From: Mycolicibacterium boenickei
GTDB taxonomy: Bacteria > Actinomycetota > Actinomycetes > Mycobacteriales > Mycobacteriaceae
Direction of reading: 5' to 3'
Length of the DNA stretch: 64,000 nt
NCBI RefSeq assembly: GCF_010731295.1
Contig: NZ_AP022579.1
Coordinates: 1,674,001 to 1,738,000 of the forward strand
Shown here: in pieces, positions 54,845 through 62,576 of the stretch
Numbering within the stretch: the stretch's first letter is position 1
Layout of the letters: each line of letters starts with the position of its first letter
Position numbers and translations under genes: made by a program
The notes under the pieces: generated by a model
Database searches by the model: none
Told to the model about the DNA's origin: nothing
The model's input: the letters and a program-made list of their open reading frames with translations, nothing else

Positions 54845-55369
54845 ATGACAAACAACTCAGCACATACCCGACGCCCGCTCGTCACTCTCACGCTCGCCGT
54901 ATTCATCGGCTCGGCCGGTTTGGCCGCCGCCGGCCAAGCTGTCGCAGACCCGGCCGGTCAGGAACAGGCGACGAAGTACTCCGAGTGCATGCGAGCCAAC
55001 GGTGTCGCAGACTTCCCTGATCCGAACGCGGAAGGACAAATTCGATACGGAGGAATCTCCGTATCGAAGGCCACGTGGCAGAACGCAGTCGACGCATGTG
55101 CGAACCTGCAGCCGGCCGGCTGGTCGACCGACGCAGGCCGCACTCCCGCACAGCAAGACGCGGCACTCAAATTCGCCCAGTGCGTGCGCGACCACGGCGT
55201 GCCCGACTTCCCCGACCCGGCTTCTGCACGTGATCCGCTCATCGACACCTCGAAGATGCGTGGCGACGTGAGCGCGAGCAGCATTCCCGAGCTGAAGCCG
55301 GCGGTGGAGGCTTGCCACTCCTTCATTTCCGCCGCGCTTCCTCCTGAGGGGACTGGCCGGCCGGGCTGA
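54845..55369 (+). CDS. Secreted protein with two C-M/V-R-x2-G-V-x2-FPDP repeats
   Basis: A 174-aa secreted protein. Signal peptide RRPLVTLTLAVFIGSAGLAAAGQAVA|D. The mature part has two copies of a motif, YSECMRANGVADFPDP and FAQCVRDHGVPDFPDP, each followed by a second Cys (DACANLQPAG; EACHSF), so each unit may form one disulfide. Such repeats are common in actinobacterial exported proteins next to two-component or efflux genes. No enzyme motif; likely a binding or sensor-accessory protein. Weak ribosome site. Confidence 0.75.
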   Translation: MTNNSAHTRRPLVTLTLAVFIGSAGLAAAGQAVADPAGQEQATKYSECMRANGVADFPDPNAEGQIRYGGISVSKATWQNAVDACANLQPAGWSTDAGRTPAQQDAALKFAQCVRDHGVPDFPDPASARDPLIDTSKMRGDVSASSIPELKPAVEACHSFISAALPPEGTGRPG

Positions 55370-55383
55370 CAACGAAGTCGTTG

Positions 55384-55420
55384 AAAGGATCGCTGAGCCC
55401 AAAAGGCTCAGCGATCCTTT
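55384..55420 (+). terminator. Strong Rho-independent terminator
   Basis: A 16-bp perfect stem (AAAGGATCGCTGAGCC / GGCTCAGCGATCCTTT) with the loop CAAAA, ending in TTT then CG, 14 nt after the stop of the secreted-protein gene. Confidence 0.9.
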
Positions 55421-55833
55421 CGTCCTGAAAATTCGCTGGGACCTGTGGAAATGCGGTGTTACCGTGACGGCGTGAACAGGTGCTGCCACGGCTATGAGCC
55501 GCTCGCCGGGATGCGCGACGCATCCGCGGCGAGTTTGTGGCGCCGACGAGTGGGTGTATGCCCCGGCCAGAAGCAAAGGCCCGAGGAACAATCTCACAAA
55601 TCTCTCAACTTCGCTGTTGTCCCTGGCAGGAACGTCGCCTGACGTTGCTGTAGTTCGTTGCGCCCAATTACCTTGGTGTGCAACGGATTAGCGAGAAAGA
55701 TGCGCTCGACATTCGCATCTGCCGCAACGCATGCTGTTCTCGGCAACGCGCTCCAGCGCACTTGCGCCGCCCGACGTGCCAGGTGAAATCGCCTGTCGTG
55801 CGTGCACTTTGAAAATTGAACGATGTGACATCC
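55421..55833. other. Intergenic region with stem-loop, before the tRNA cluster
   Basis: 413 bp without a recognised gene. CTCGCC-g-GGATGCG (55502-55515), loop CGA, CGCATCC-gc-GGCGAG (55519-55533), followed by TTTG, is a second terminator-like hairpin. The tRNA promoter should lie shortly before 55834 but no clear -35/-10 pair was assigned. Confidence 0.45.
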
Positions 55834-55917
55834 GCGCTCGTGGCGGAACTGGAAGACGCGCCTGGCTCAAACCCGGGTGCCCACATGGGCATGCAGGTTC
55901 GACTCCTGCCGAGCGCA
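55834..55917 (+). tRNA. tRNA-Leu (CAA)
   Basis: 84 nt. Acceptor GCGCTCG/CGAGCGC, class II long variable arm (GCCCACATGGGC), anticodon stem CCTGG/CCGGG with loop CTCAAAC giving anticodon CAA, T arm GCAGG-TTCGACT-CCTGC. Reads UUG. CCA is not encoded. Confidence 0.92.
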
Positions 55918-55983
55918 CGAAACGTAGTACATGCGGCGCCGCTAGCTGAGTTGGGATAGCACCAGACTCTCGATCATGTCCAT

Positions 55984-56057
55984 GCCCCTGTAGCTCAATC
56001 GGACAGAGCACCGTCCTCCGACGGCGAAGGTTGGCGGTTCGAATCCGTCCAGGGGCG
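55984..56057 (+). tRNA. tRNA-Arg (CCG)
   Basis: 74 nt. Acceptor GCCCCTG/CAGGGGC, D stem GCTC/GAGC, anticodon stem CCGTC/GGCGA with loop CTCCGAC giving anticodon CCG; the outermost pair of that stem is a C-A mismatch. T arm GGCGG-TTCGAAT-CCGTC. Reads CGG. Confidence 0.85.
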
Positions 56058-56068
56058 CGGCACGCGAA

Positions 56069-56142
56069 GCCCGCGTAGCTCAAATGGAGAGAGCGCCTGT
56101 TTACGAAGCAGGAGGTTGCTGGTTCGAGTCCAGCCGCGGGTG
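56069..56142 (+). tRNA. tRNA-Arg (ACG)
   Basis: 74 nt. Acceptor GCCCGCG/CGCGGGT (terminal G-U), D stem GCTC/GAGC, anticodon stem CCTGT/GCAGG with loop TTACGAA giving anticodon ACG (inosine), T arm GCTGG-TTCGAGT-CCAGC. Reads CGU/CGC/CGA. 11 nt after the previous tRNA. Confidence 0.92.
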
Positions 56143-56199
56143 CAACGCGCCCCAGAATTAGTGCATCGTGGCCCTCTGGAGTGGCTTTACGCTCTATCT

Positions 56200-56499
56200 A
56201 TGTCGGCAAACCTGCGAGTGGCCCCCGCCCAGCTGTCCACAGCGGCGACGGCGCAGGCTGAAGTCGCTGCCGCGGTCTCATCGCTCGGTGCCGGGCAATC
56301 GATGGCCAGCGCAAGCAGCGGCGTTTCCGACCTGGCCACCGGCGCCGCCTGCAGTTTTGTGGCGTCGGCGCTCGACAAAGCCACCACAACGGTGAACGAC
56401 GAGTTGACCATGCACAAGGACCGGTTGATGGCCGCGGCCGAGCGGTACCGACAAGGCGACGAGGAGTTCGGCCGCCGCATCCGGCGGATCGGTGGCTGA
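56200..56499 (+). CDS. EspC-like type VII secretion target protein (Rv2078-like)
   Basis: A 99-aa all-helical protein of the ESX-1 secretion-associated/EspC (DUF2580) type: LRVAPAQLSTAATAQAEVAAAVSSLG, a Ser/Ala/Gly turn, then ALDKATTTVNDELTMHKDRLMAAAERYRQGDEEFGRRIRRI. TACGCT (56188-56193) ends 6 nt before the ATG, so the mRNA is predicted to be leaderless. The next gene starts inside its last codons. Likely forms a secretion heterodimer with the N-terminal domain of that protein. Confidence 0.85.
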   Translation: MSANLRVAPAQLSTAATAQAEVAAAVSSLGAGQSMASASSGVSDLATGAACSFVASALDKATTTVNDELTMHKDRLMAAAERYRQGDEEFGRRIRRIGG

Positions 56500-58243
56500 C
56501 GCCGCGCCGGCGGGAGCGCCGGTCACGATTCCGCAGGTCGAGGCGTCGCAGCCCGGCAACCTGGTGCAGGCAGGTGCGGAGATGGGGCAGAAAGCCACGG
56601 CGCTCGGTACCCAGATCGAGCAGCATCAAAAGGGTCTGCAGACATTGCACGCCGGGTGGCAGGGGTCCGCATCTGACGCCGCGCAGTCCAAGTCGACGGC
56701 GACGGTGCAGCGGATGCGACAACTGCAGCAAGCCCTCACCCGGACGCAGACGATCATGCAGGAGGGCGGCAGTCAGCTCGCCCAGACCCGCACCAGCCTT
56801 CTGCAGACCGTCAGCAGCCTGACGGCACAGGGCTGGCAGGTCGGTCCTGACGGTTCCGTCTCGGTCCGCCCGGGCTCGACGCTGGAGCAGTACGGAAAGA
56901 TCAGCCCGGCCAACTCCGCGCAGTTGCAGGCGTTGGCGGCCAGCAACGCGGCGAACGTGAAGACCATGCTGGCCAACTTCGACACCGCGGATCGGCAGCT
57001 GGGCCAGAATCTGCGCGGCGCCGTCAGCGCCCTGGATTCGCCGATGCAAACCTTCGGTCCCGGTGGAATTCCCGCACCGGAGAGCCCGAAAGATGCCGGC
57101 CCTCAGATCCCGGAAGGCAAGGACCCCAAGGAAGTCAAGAAGTGGTGGGACGCGCTGAGCAAGGATGACCGGGAGCGGCTGCTGCGTGAGCAGCCCGAGA
57201 AGCTCGGCAACCTCAACGGCATCCCAGTCGCCGACCGCAGCACCGCCAACAAGGCAGTGATGGACGCCGACATCGCCCGCGTGGAAAATGCCACGGAGGC
57301 TCTGTCGCAGCAGGAGATGACCCGTTACTACAACGCGCTGAAAGTGCGTGAGGGGCTCGCCCACAACGCCGACAGCACCGATGCGCCCACCTATCTCTAC
57401 GTGTACGAACCGGAGGCCTTCAACGGCCAAGGCAGAGCGGCGATTTCGATCGGCGATCCCGATTCGGCCGACAACACCACGGTGGTGGTGCCCGGAACCA
57501 GCCACAGTGTTTCAGAGGGATGGTTGAGCAGCGACGACGCCGCCAACGTGTACACCGAAACTCAGCGCGCCGATCCGACCAAGAGCAACGCCGTGGTGGC
57601 CTGGATGGGTTACAACGCTCCCGACAGCCTGACCGACCTGCAGGTCGGACAGGTCGGCAACGCCCGCGAGGGTGGGGCGTTGTTGTCCTCGGACGTCAAC
57701 GCGCTCTCGGTGACCAACCACGGTGACTCCCATGTCACGGTGATCGGTCATTCCTACGGCTCGACCACCGTGGCCGACGCCGCTGCCGGCTACGGCATGC
57801 GCGTCGACGATGTGGTGCTGATCGGTTCTCCCGGAACTGATTTGGCCAAGAGTGCCGCCGATTTCCACTTGCCCGAGAACGGGCACGTGTACGTGGGCGC
57901 GGCCTCCACCGATCCGATCACCCATCTGGGTGGCGACAACAACCAGGTGCACATCCCCGGCACCGGCGTCACCATCGGGCTGGGCACCGACCCGGCCGAC
58001 GACGACTTCGGGTCAACCCGGTTCAAGGCCGAGGTGGAAGGCTGGACCTTGCCGTGGAAGGACCACAGCGGCTATCTGGTCCCGGGGAGCGAATCACTGT
58101 TCAGTATCTCCGATATCGCCTCGGGGCATGGCGATGCGCTGGAGCATGATGGGATGACGGCTGGTCATAGAAGGCAAGTTCTCGGAGTGGAGATCGACCC
58201 GGAGTCCTGGCGGATCCCGACGGGCGGTCACCGTCACCAATGA
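56492..58243 (+). CDS. Two-domain protein: WXG100-like N-terminus and DUF1023 alpha/beta-hydrolase (Rv2079-like)
   Basis: A 583-aa protein, GTG start overlapping the upstream stop by 8 nt. Residues 1-110 form a helical hairpin with the WxG turn (LHAGWQGSASDAAQ), as in type VII substrates. A Pro/Lys-rich linker follows. The DUF1023 hydrolase (about 270-560) has VVVPGTSHSVSEGW, the nucleophile elbow VIGHSYGSTTVADAA, VVLIGSPGTDL and a late His in WTLPWKDHSGYL. The stop overlaps the lipoprotein start (ATGA). Activity unknown; a secreted esterase or toxin-like effector is plausible. Confidence 0.85.
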   Translation: MADAAPAGAPVTIPQVEASQPGNLVQAGAEMGQKATALGTQIEQHQKGLQTLHAGWQGSASDAAQSKSTATVQRMRQLQQALTRTQTIMQEGGSQLAQTRTSLLQTVSSLTAQGWQVGPDGSVSVRPGSTLEQYGKISPANSAQLQALAASNAANVKTMLANFDTADRQLGQNLRGAVSALDSPMQTFGPGGIPAPESPKDAGPQIPEGKDPKEVKKWWDALSKDDRERLLREQPEKLGNLNGIPVADRSTANKAVMDADIARVENATEALSQQEMTRYYNALKVREGLAHNADSTDAPTYLYVYEPEAFNGQGRAAISIGDPDSADNTTVVVPGTSHSVSEGWLSSDDAANVYTETQRADPTKSNAVVAWMGYNAPDSLTDLQVGQVGNAREGGALLSSDVNALSVTNHGDSHVTVIGHSYGSTTVADAAAGYGMRVDDVVLIGSPGTDLAKSAADFHLPENGHVYVGAASTDPITHLGGDNNQVHIPGTGVTIGLGTDPADDDFGSTRFKAEVEGWTLPWKDHSGYLVPGSESLFSISDIASGHGDALEHDGMTAGHRRQVLGVEIDPESWRIPTGGHRHQ

Positions 58244-58779
58244 GCGCCAATGAACGCAGGGAAAAGGTCAGCGTGCGAGCGAATCTGTTCATCGCGGTGG
58301 GCCTGGCGGTCGCCGCTCTCACCTCAGGATGTGATGCCGTGAGTTCCAAGAGCAACGGGGTTTCGGACCCGCTCACGCCCGAGCAGTCCAAGGCCCAGGT
58401 GGTCGACGCTGCTCGCGAGATCGTGCAGACCCTGAAACTCGATGCCTCGGCGGTGGTGTTCCGGCGCTCCTCGTGCAATGACCAACATGAAGCGCCGTTC
58501 CGTGGCGTGGTCAGGATCAAATACCCGTTGGCGCCCAGTTTCGAAGCCTCTGGCAGCGAGGTCGAACAGATGGTGCAGCAGTTGAAGTCCAACGGGTGGG
58601 GTGAGGACACGGACTTCAAGACGCACGCCAGTAGCCTTGCCAAGAACAAGGTGGTCGCGGTCTTCAACCCCCAAGCCAAGGGGACCGTGAATCGATCGAT
58701 CGAACTCTACGGTGAGTGCCGCGACGTCACCACGACGAAGGACACCGCCGGCACGACGGAGCAGATCGACCTCAACTAG
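58240..58779 (+). CDS. Lipoprotein coupled to the DUF1023 hydrolase (LppJ-like)
   Basis: A 179-aa lipoprotein with lipobox ALTSGC (modified Cys near residue 28) after a basic N-terminus. The mature domain has two further Cys (RSSCNDQ; YGECRD), likely a disulfide, and the block FRGVVRIKYPLAPSFEASGSEVEQMVQQLKSNGWGEDTDF typical of LppJ-type (DUF4853) proteins. Start overlaps the hydrolase stop by 4 nt. As the third gene it could be an immunity, chaperone or anchor protein for the hydrolase; not established. Confidence 0.82.
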   Translation: MSANERREKVSVRANLFIAVGLAVAALTSGCDAVSSKSNGVSDPLTPEQSKAQVVDAAREIVQTLKLDASAVVFRRSSCNDQHEAPFRGVVRIKYPLAPSFEASGSEVEQMVQQLKSNGWGEDTDFKTHASSLAKNKVVAVFNPQAKGTVNRSIELYGECRDVTTTKDTAGTTEQIDLN

Positions 58780-58851
58780 CCACGCTGCAAGGTGCCTACA
58801 CCCTGTGACGTTGGGTGCGCGGGTCACGATGGCAGAGTGTCAACGATTTCA

Positions 58852-58903
58852 CCGGATTCGTTACATTGCGTAATCCGGGCCGGACCGCCGAGCGGCCTAG
58901 AGT
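58852..58903 (+). promoter_or_regulatory. Inverted repeat and -10 box before the small membrane protein
   Basis: CCGGATT (58852-58858) and AATCCGG (58872-58878) form an inverted repeat, 20 bp before a TAGAGT hexamer (58898-58903) that could serve as the -10 for the 45-aa ORF and the APC permease downstream. Confidence 0.45.
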
Positions 58904-58975
58904 CTGCGCTGTGCGCGATGACGTAAGGGACCGCGCACCGCAAGAGTGTCTCAGTTCGTCTGCAGAGGTTGCTTC

Positions 58976-59113
58976 ATGAGTGGTGTTTTCGAGCGGCTGG
59001 CAACTGCCATGTACATAGCGATGACGGCAGCGTTTTTAGGTTTGGCGTTCTCGGCTCTCATCGCGGTCCTTATCGCGGCCGCCCCTCTCAAGCTCTTGAG
59101 TTCTTGGCGTTGA
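58976..59113 (+). CDS. 45-aa single-TM membrane protein
   Basis: MSGVFERLATAMYIAMTAAF, then LGLAFSALIAVLIAAAPLKLLSSWR: a charged N-terminus, one 20-25-residue hydrophobic helix, and a basic end. ATG 58976 with AGAGG 8 nt upstream. 160 bp upstream of the APC permease on the same strand. Size, codon use and hydrophobic pattern favour a real gene; function unknown, perhaps a small transporter subunit. Confidence 0.55.
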   Translation: MSGVFERLATAMYIAMTAAFLGLAFSALIAVLIAAAPLKLLSSWR

Positions 59114-59273
59114 TCTACAAACCAGCGTGATCTGTAACGGGTCACGCCGTCGGTCGCCGGCGCGACGTTAGACATTCGCACAAAATCACCGAAGCAGGAT
59201 GTGCCTCAGTGCGGCTGTTGGTGAGTCTTGGCGCTCGTCAGGATGAGTCCACTTCAGCCTCAAGGAGGAACCG

Positions 59274-60752
59274 GTGGTACTTGGCAGCCCGGAGCGCATT
59301 GCCGACGGTGCGGGGACTCCGCCCCGCGCGAATAACGACGACATCCTCAATCGCGGCTTCAGCTTCCGGGCTGCTCTGTCGCTGGCGTTCGCCGACATCT
59401 CCCCGATCGTCGCCCTGTATGCGATCTTCGCGCTTGGCCTGTTCGCAGCCGGGCCACGATTCTTCTGGGCCTTCCCCATCGTGCTGTGCGGACAGTTGCT
59501 TGTCGCGTTGGTCTTCGGCGAGCTGGCGTCCCGATTCCCCTACGCCGGCAGTGTCTACCAGTGGGCACGGCACGCCAAAGGCACGACCTGGGGCTGGACG
59601 GCGGCGTGGGCCTACATCTGGGGCCTGATGCTGACGCTGTCCACGATGGCCTATGCCGCAGCGGGATTCATTCTCGAGGTGTTCGGTGTCAGCTCACCCG
59701 ACCGGTGGTTGCTCAGTGCGGTGGCGATCGGCGTCATCAGCTTCACCACGGCCGCCAATATGATCGGCCGGCAGGTCCTCAAGGTCATGATCGTCGCGAG
59801 CATCATCTGCGAGATCGTCGGCTCTGTCGTGCTGGGCACCGTGCTGCTGCTCTTCCACCGCGTCAACCCGGTCTCGACGCTCTTCGAGGGTCTCCCGGGC
59901 GACCACGAAAGCATGTTGAGCACGATGCTGGTCGCGGTGGCCTTCGTGGGCTGGGCGTTCCTGGGCTTCGAGTCGGCCGGTTCGATCGCCGAGGAAGTGG
60001 AGAACCCGGAGCGCAATGTGCCCAAGGCGATCGTCTTCGCGCTGCTGCTGGTCGGCGTCATCGTGATGTACTCCGCGGCCGCGGTCATCCTCGCCATCCC
60101 TGACATGTCGGCGGTACTCACCGAGCAGAGTGGTGACCCGGTGTCTGCGACCCTGACCGCGCAGCTCGGGGCGTCGATTGCCAAGCCGCTGCTGCTGATG
60201 TTCGTCATCGGCTTCATGTCGGCCTGCCTGGCGGTGCAGTCGGCGGTGTCCCGTGCCGTCTACGGGATGGCCCGCGACCGTGCCCTGCCAGGTGCCGCGG
60301 TGCTGTCGAAGCTCGCCGGTCCCGAGCGGATGCCGGTCCGGGCGATCGGTCTGACGGCGGTGGTCGCCGCGGCGTTCCTGCTGTTCGCCGGCTCGGATCT
60401 CTACAACGTTCTGGTCAACTTCTCGGTGATGGGTCCATACATCGCGTTCGCGGTACCCGTCTTCGCCGCAGCGCTGACCCGGTTGGCCGGGCACTGGGTT
60501 CCCGGCGCCTTCACCCTGGGGCGTTGGGGTGCACCGGTCACCTACGCGGCGGCGGCTTGGCTGGCCTTCGAGGTCGTCAATGTGCTGTGGCCGCGCACGC
60601 AGCCCGGGCAACCGTGGTTCGTCAATTGGAGCATGGTCATCTCACTGGTGAGCCTCGGCATCTTGGGGGCAGTCGTCTACACGAAATGCCGGGACCGGAT
60701 CACCGTGCCCGTCGGCGAACGGATCGAGGCCACTGACAACCCGGAGCCCTGA
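59274..60752 (+). CDS. APC-family amino acid permease
   Basis: A 492-aa permease with 12 TM helices: RFPYAGSVYQWARHAKGTTWGWTAAW and GWAFLGFESAGSIAEEVENPERNVPKAI are the family signatures of the TM3/TM6-7 region. GTG start behind AAGGAGGAACCG. Resembles the basic amino acid/GABA/ethanolamine permease group; substrate not determined. A stem-loop terminator follows. Confidence 0.88.
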   Translation: MVLGSPERIADGAGTPPRANNDDILNRGFSFRAALSLAFADISPIVALYAIFALGLFAAGPRFFWAFPIVLCGQLLVALVFGELASRFPYAGSVYQWARHAKGTTWGWTAAWAYIWGLMLTLSTMAYAAAGFILEVFGVSSPDRWLLSAVAIGVISFTTAANMIGRQVLKVMIVASIICEIVGSVVLGTVLLLFHRVNPVSTLFEGLPGDHESMLSTMLVAVAFVGWAFLGFESAGSIAEEVENPERNVPKAIVFALLLVGVIVMYSAAAVILAIPDMSAVLTEQSGDPVSATLTAQLGASIAKPLLLMFVIGFMSACLAVQSAVSRAVYGMARDRALPGAAVLSKLAGPERMPVRAIGLTAVVAAAFLLFAGSDLYNVLVNFSVMGPYIAFAVPVFAAALTRLAGHWVPGAFTLGRWGAPVTYAAAAWLAFEVVNVLWPRTQPGQPWFVNWSMVISLVSLGILGAVVYTKCRDRITVPVGERIEATDNPEP

Positions 60753-60773
60753 CGGGACCGGAGGTTGACTGAC

Positions 60774-60804
60774 GACGCCCTGGCGGGCAACCCGCTGGGG
60801 CGTT
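60774..60804. terminator. Stem-loop terminator between APC permease and GapB
   Basis: GACGCCCTGGCGGG, loop CAA, CCCGCTGGGGCGTT: 14 pairs including three G-U, 22 nt past the permease stop; likely serves both convergent genes. Confidence 0.7.
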
Positions 60805-60942
60805 GTTCGCATGACGATTGCGTCGTGTTGAGTGTCCGCAGCACGGCGCGTTCGGTATCAAGGTCGATGGCTGCGTTGGCCAGTGTCTGCGGTCATTCGC
60901 AGAGCCGACCAGCGCAGCCCCGTCCCAAGATGTCGTCGCCTA

Positions 60943-62412
60943 CTACGGAGTGACCAAGACCGTCTGGTCCACGTCCGCTCGAATCTGCGGGTACGTCGGG
61001 TACTCGATGCCCGACAGGTACTGCACCGTGCGCACGACCTGGGACGAGTAGCCGAATTCGTTGTCGTACCAGACGTAGAGGATCACGTTGTCTTCGTCGA
61101 CGATCGTCGCGTTGGCGTCGATGATGCTGGCCGCGCGGGAACCGATGAAGTCGCTAGAGACGGCGTCGGTCGCCGCGGTGTAGTCGAGGTTGCGGCTCAA
61201 CGGTCCCGACAGGGACGCCTGGCGCAGGTACTCCAGGGCCTCTTCCTTGGTGGTCGGGCGGTGCAGCTGCATGTTCAGGATCGCCACCGAAACGTCCGGG
61301 GTGGGCACTCGGATCGAGCTGCCGCTGATCTTGGCCTTCAGGTCCGGCATGGCCTTGGCGACCGCGGAGGCCGCACCGGTTTCGGTCAGGACCAGGTTGA
61401 ACGGCGCCGACCGGCCGCGGCGGTCGGCGTTGTGGTAGTTGTCCAGCAGGTTCTGGTCGTTGGTGAACGAGTGCACGGTCTCCACGTGGCAGCGGGCGAT
61501 GCCGTACTCGTCGTCCATCGCCTTGAGCGGCGGAACGATCGCATTGGTGGTGCAGGACGCACACGAGAAGATCTGCTGTTCGAGGTCGAGGGTGCGGTGA
61601 TTGACCCCGTGCACGATGTTCGGCACGTCGCCCTTGCCCGGGGCGGTCAGCAGGACCTTCGCGATGCCGGGGCGAAGGTGCTTGGACAGGCCGTCGCGAT
61701 CGCGCCACTTGCCGGTGTTGTCGATCAGGATCGCGTTGTCGATGCCGTACTCGGTGTAGTCGACGCTTGCCGGGTCGTCACTGTGGATGAACTTGATGAC
61801 GTTGCCGTTGGCGATGAGGCTGTTGGTCTCGGTGTCGACCTTGATCGTGCCGTTGAACTGGCCGTGTACCGAGTCGCGGCGCAGCAGCGACGCCCGCTTG
61901 GCCAGGTCGCCCTCGCCGTTGCTGCGGATCACCACGGCGCGCAGGTTCAGGCCGTTCCCGGAGCCGGCCTTCTCGATGAGCAGGCGCGCGACGAGCCGGC
62001 CGATGCGGCCGAAGCCGTAGAGCACCACATCCCGCGGCCCCTGGGGTTCGCTCTTGTGTTCGCCGGTCACGTCGCTGAGCACCTGCGCGGTGAACTCGGG
62101 CACCGACAATCCCTCATCGCTGGCGCGGTAGGCCATGATCAGCAGCCCGAGGTCGATCTTCGACGGACCCAGGTCCAGGTCGGCCAGCGCCTGCAGGAAG
62201 GGGAAGGTCTCCTCGACCGACAGTTCGTCACCGCCCACCTGGCGGGCGAACCGGTGGGTCCGCAGGATGCTGATGACAGACTTGTTCACCAGCGAGCGGC
62301 TGTGCAGCAGGACTGTCACGCCCTTCGCCCGGTACAGGGTTCCGATGATCGGGATCATCGCCTCCGCGAGTGCTTCTTGGGCATTCCAGTGGGCGAGTTC
62401 TGGCGAGTTCAA
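60943..62412 (-). CDS. GapB-like glyceraldehyde-3-phosphate dehydrogenase with N-terminal extension
   Basis: A 489-aa GAPDH. TTG 62412 is chosen because AGGA lies 8 nt upstream; upstream reading would add an unlikely Thr/Pro-rich leader. Residues 1-125 are a helical extension (MIPIIGTLYRAKGVTVLLHSRSLVNKSVISILRTHRFAR...) absent from classical GAPDH. The NAD(P) motif is GFGRIG (from residue 133), catalytic Cys287 in SCASCTTNA, and the C-terminus has YVWYDNEFGYSSQVVRT. The architecture matches Corynebacterium-type GapB, which works in the gluconeogenic direction; that role here is inferred. Confidence 0.85.
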   Translation of the reverse strand: MNSPELAHWNAQEALAEAMIPIIGTLYRAKGVTVLLHSRSLVNKSVISILRTHRFARQVGGDELSVEETFPFLQALADLDLGPSKIDLGLLIMAYRASDEGLSVPEFTAQVLSDVTGEHKSEPQGPRDVVLYGFGRIGRLVARLLIEKAGSGNGLNLRAVVIRSNGEGDLAKRASLLRRDSVHGQFNGTIKVDTETNSLIANGNVIKFIHSDDPASVDYTEYGIDNAILIDNTGKWRDRDGLSKHLRPGIAKVLLTAPGKGDVPNIVHGVNHRTLDLEQQIFSCASCTTNAIVPPLKAMDDEYGIARCHVETVHSFTNDQNLLDNYHNADRRGRSAPFNLVLTETGAASAVAKAMPDLKAKISGSSIRVPTPDVSVAILNMQLHRPTTKEEALEYLRQASLSGPLSRNLDYTAATDAVSSDFIGSRAASIIDANATIVDEDNVILYVWYDNEFGYSSQVVRTVQYLSGIEYPTYPQIRADVDQTVLVTP

Positions 62413-62576
62413 ATCAAGCGTCCTGTGGGTCGGTGTGGGCTGGCCCCTCGGATGAGTAGCGCATCGATGGTAACGATTGTCGGATTTCACAAAACGCCCT
62501 GGTAGTGCGGTGAGATCGGCAGTGGCGCAGGTCACAGGTGGAATGATCGGGTGCGGAGGGGCCGAAGGGGATTCTC

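Noticed and set aside
55445..55733. Short frames of about 60 aa before the tRNA genes
   Set aside because: They follow a strong terminator, lack ribosome sites and overlap a hairpin; no domain recognised.
55834..56142. tRNA cluster as a prophage or island attachment site
   Set aside because: No integrase and no direct repeat of a tRNA 3' end was found in the window; only the T7SS cassette follows.
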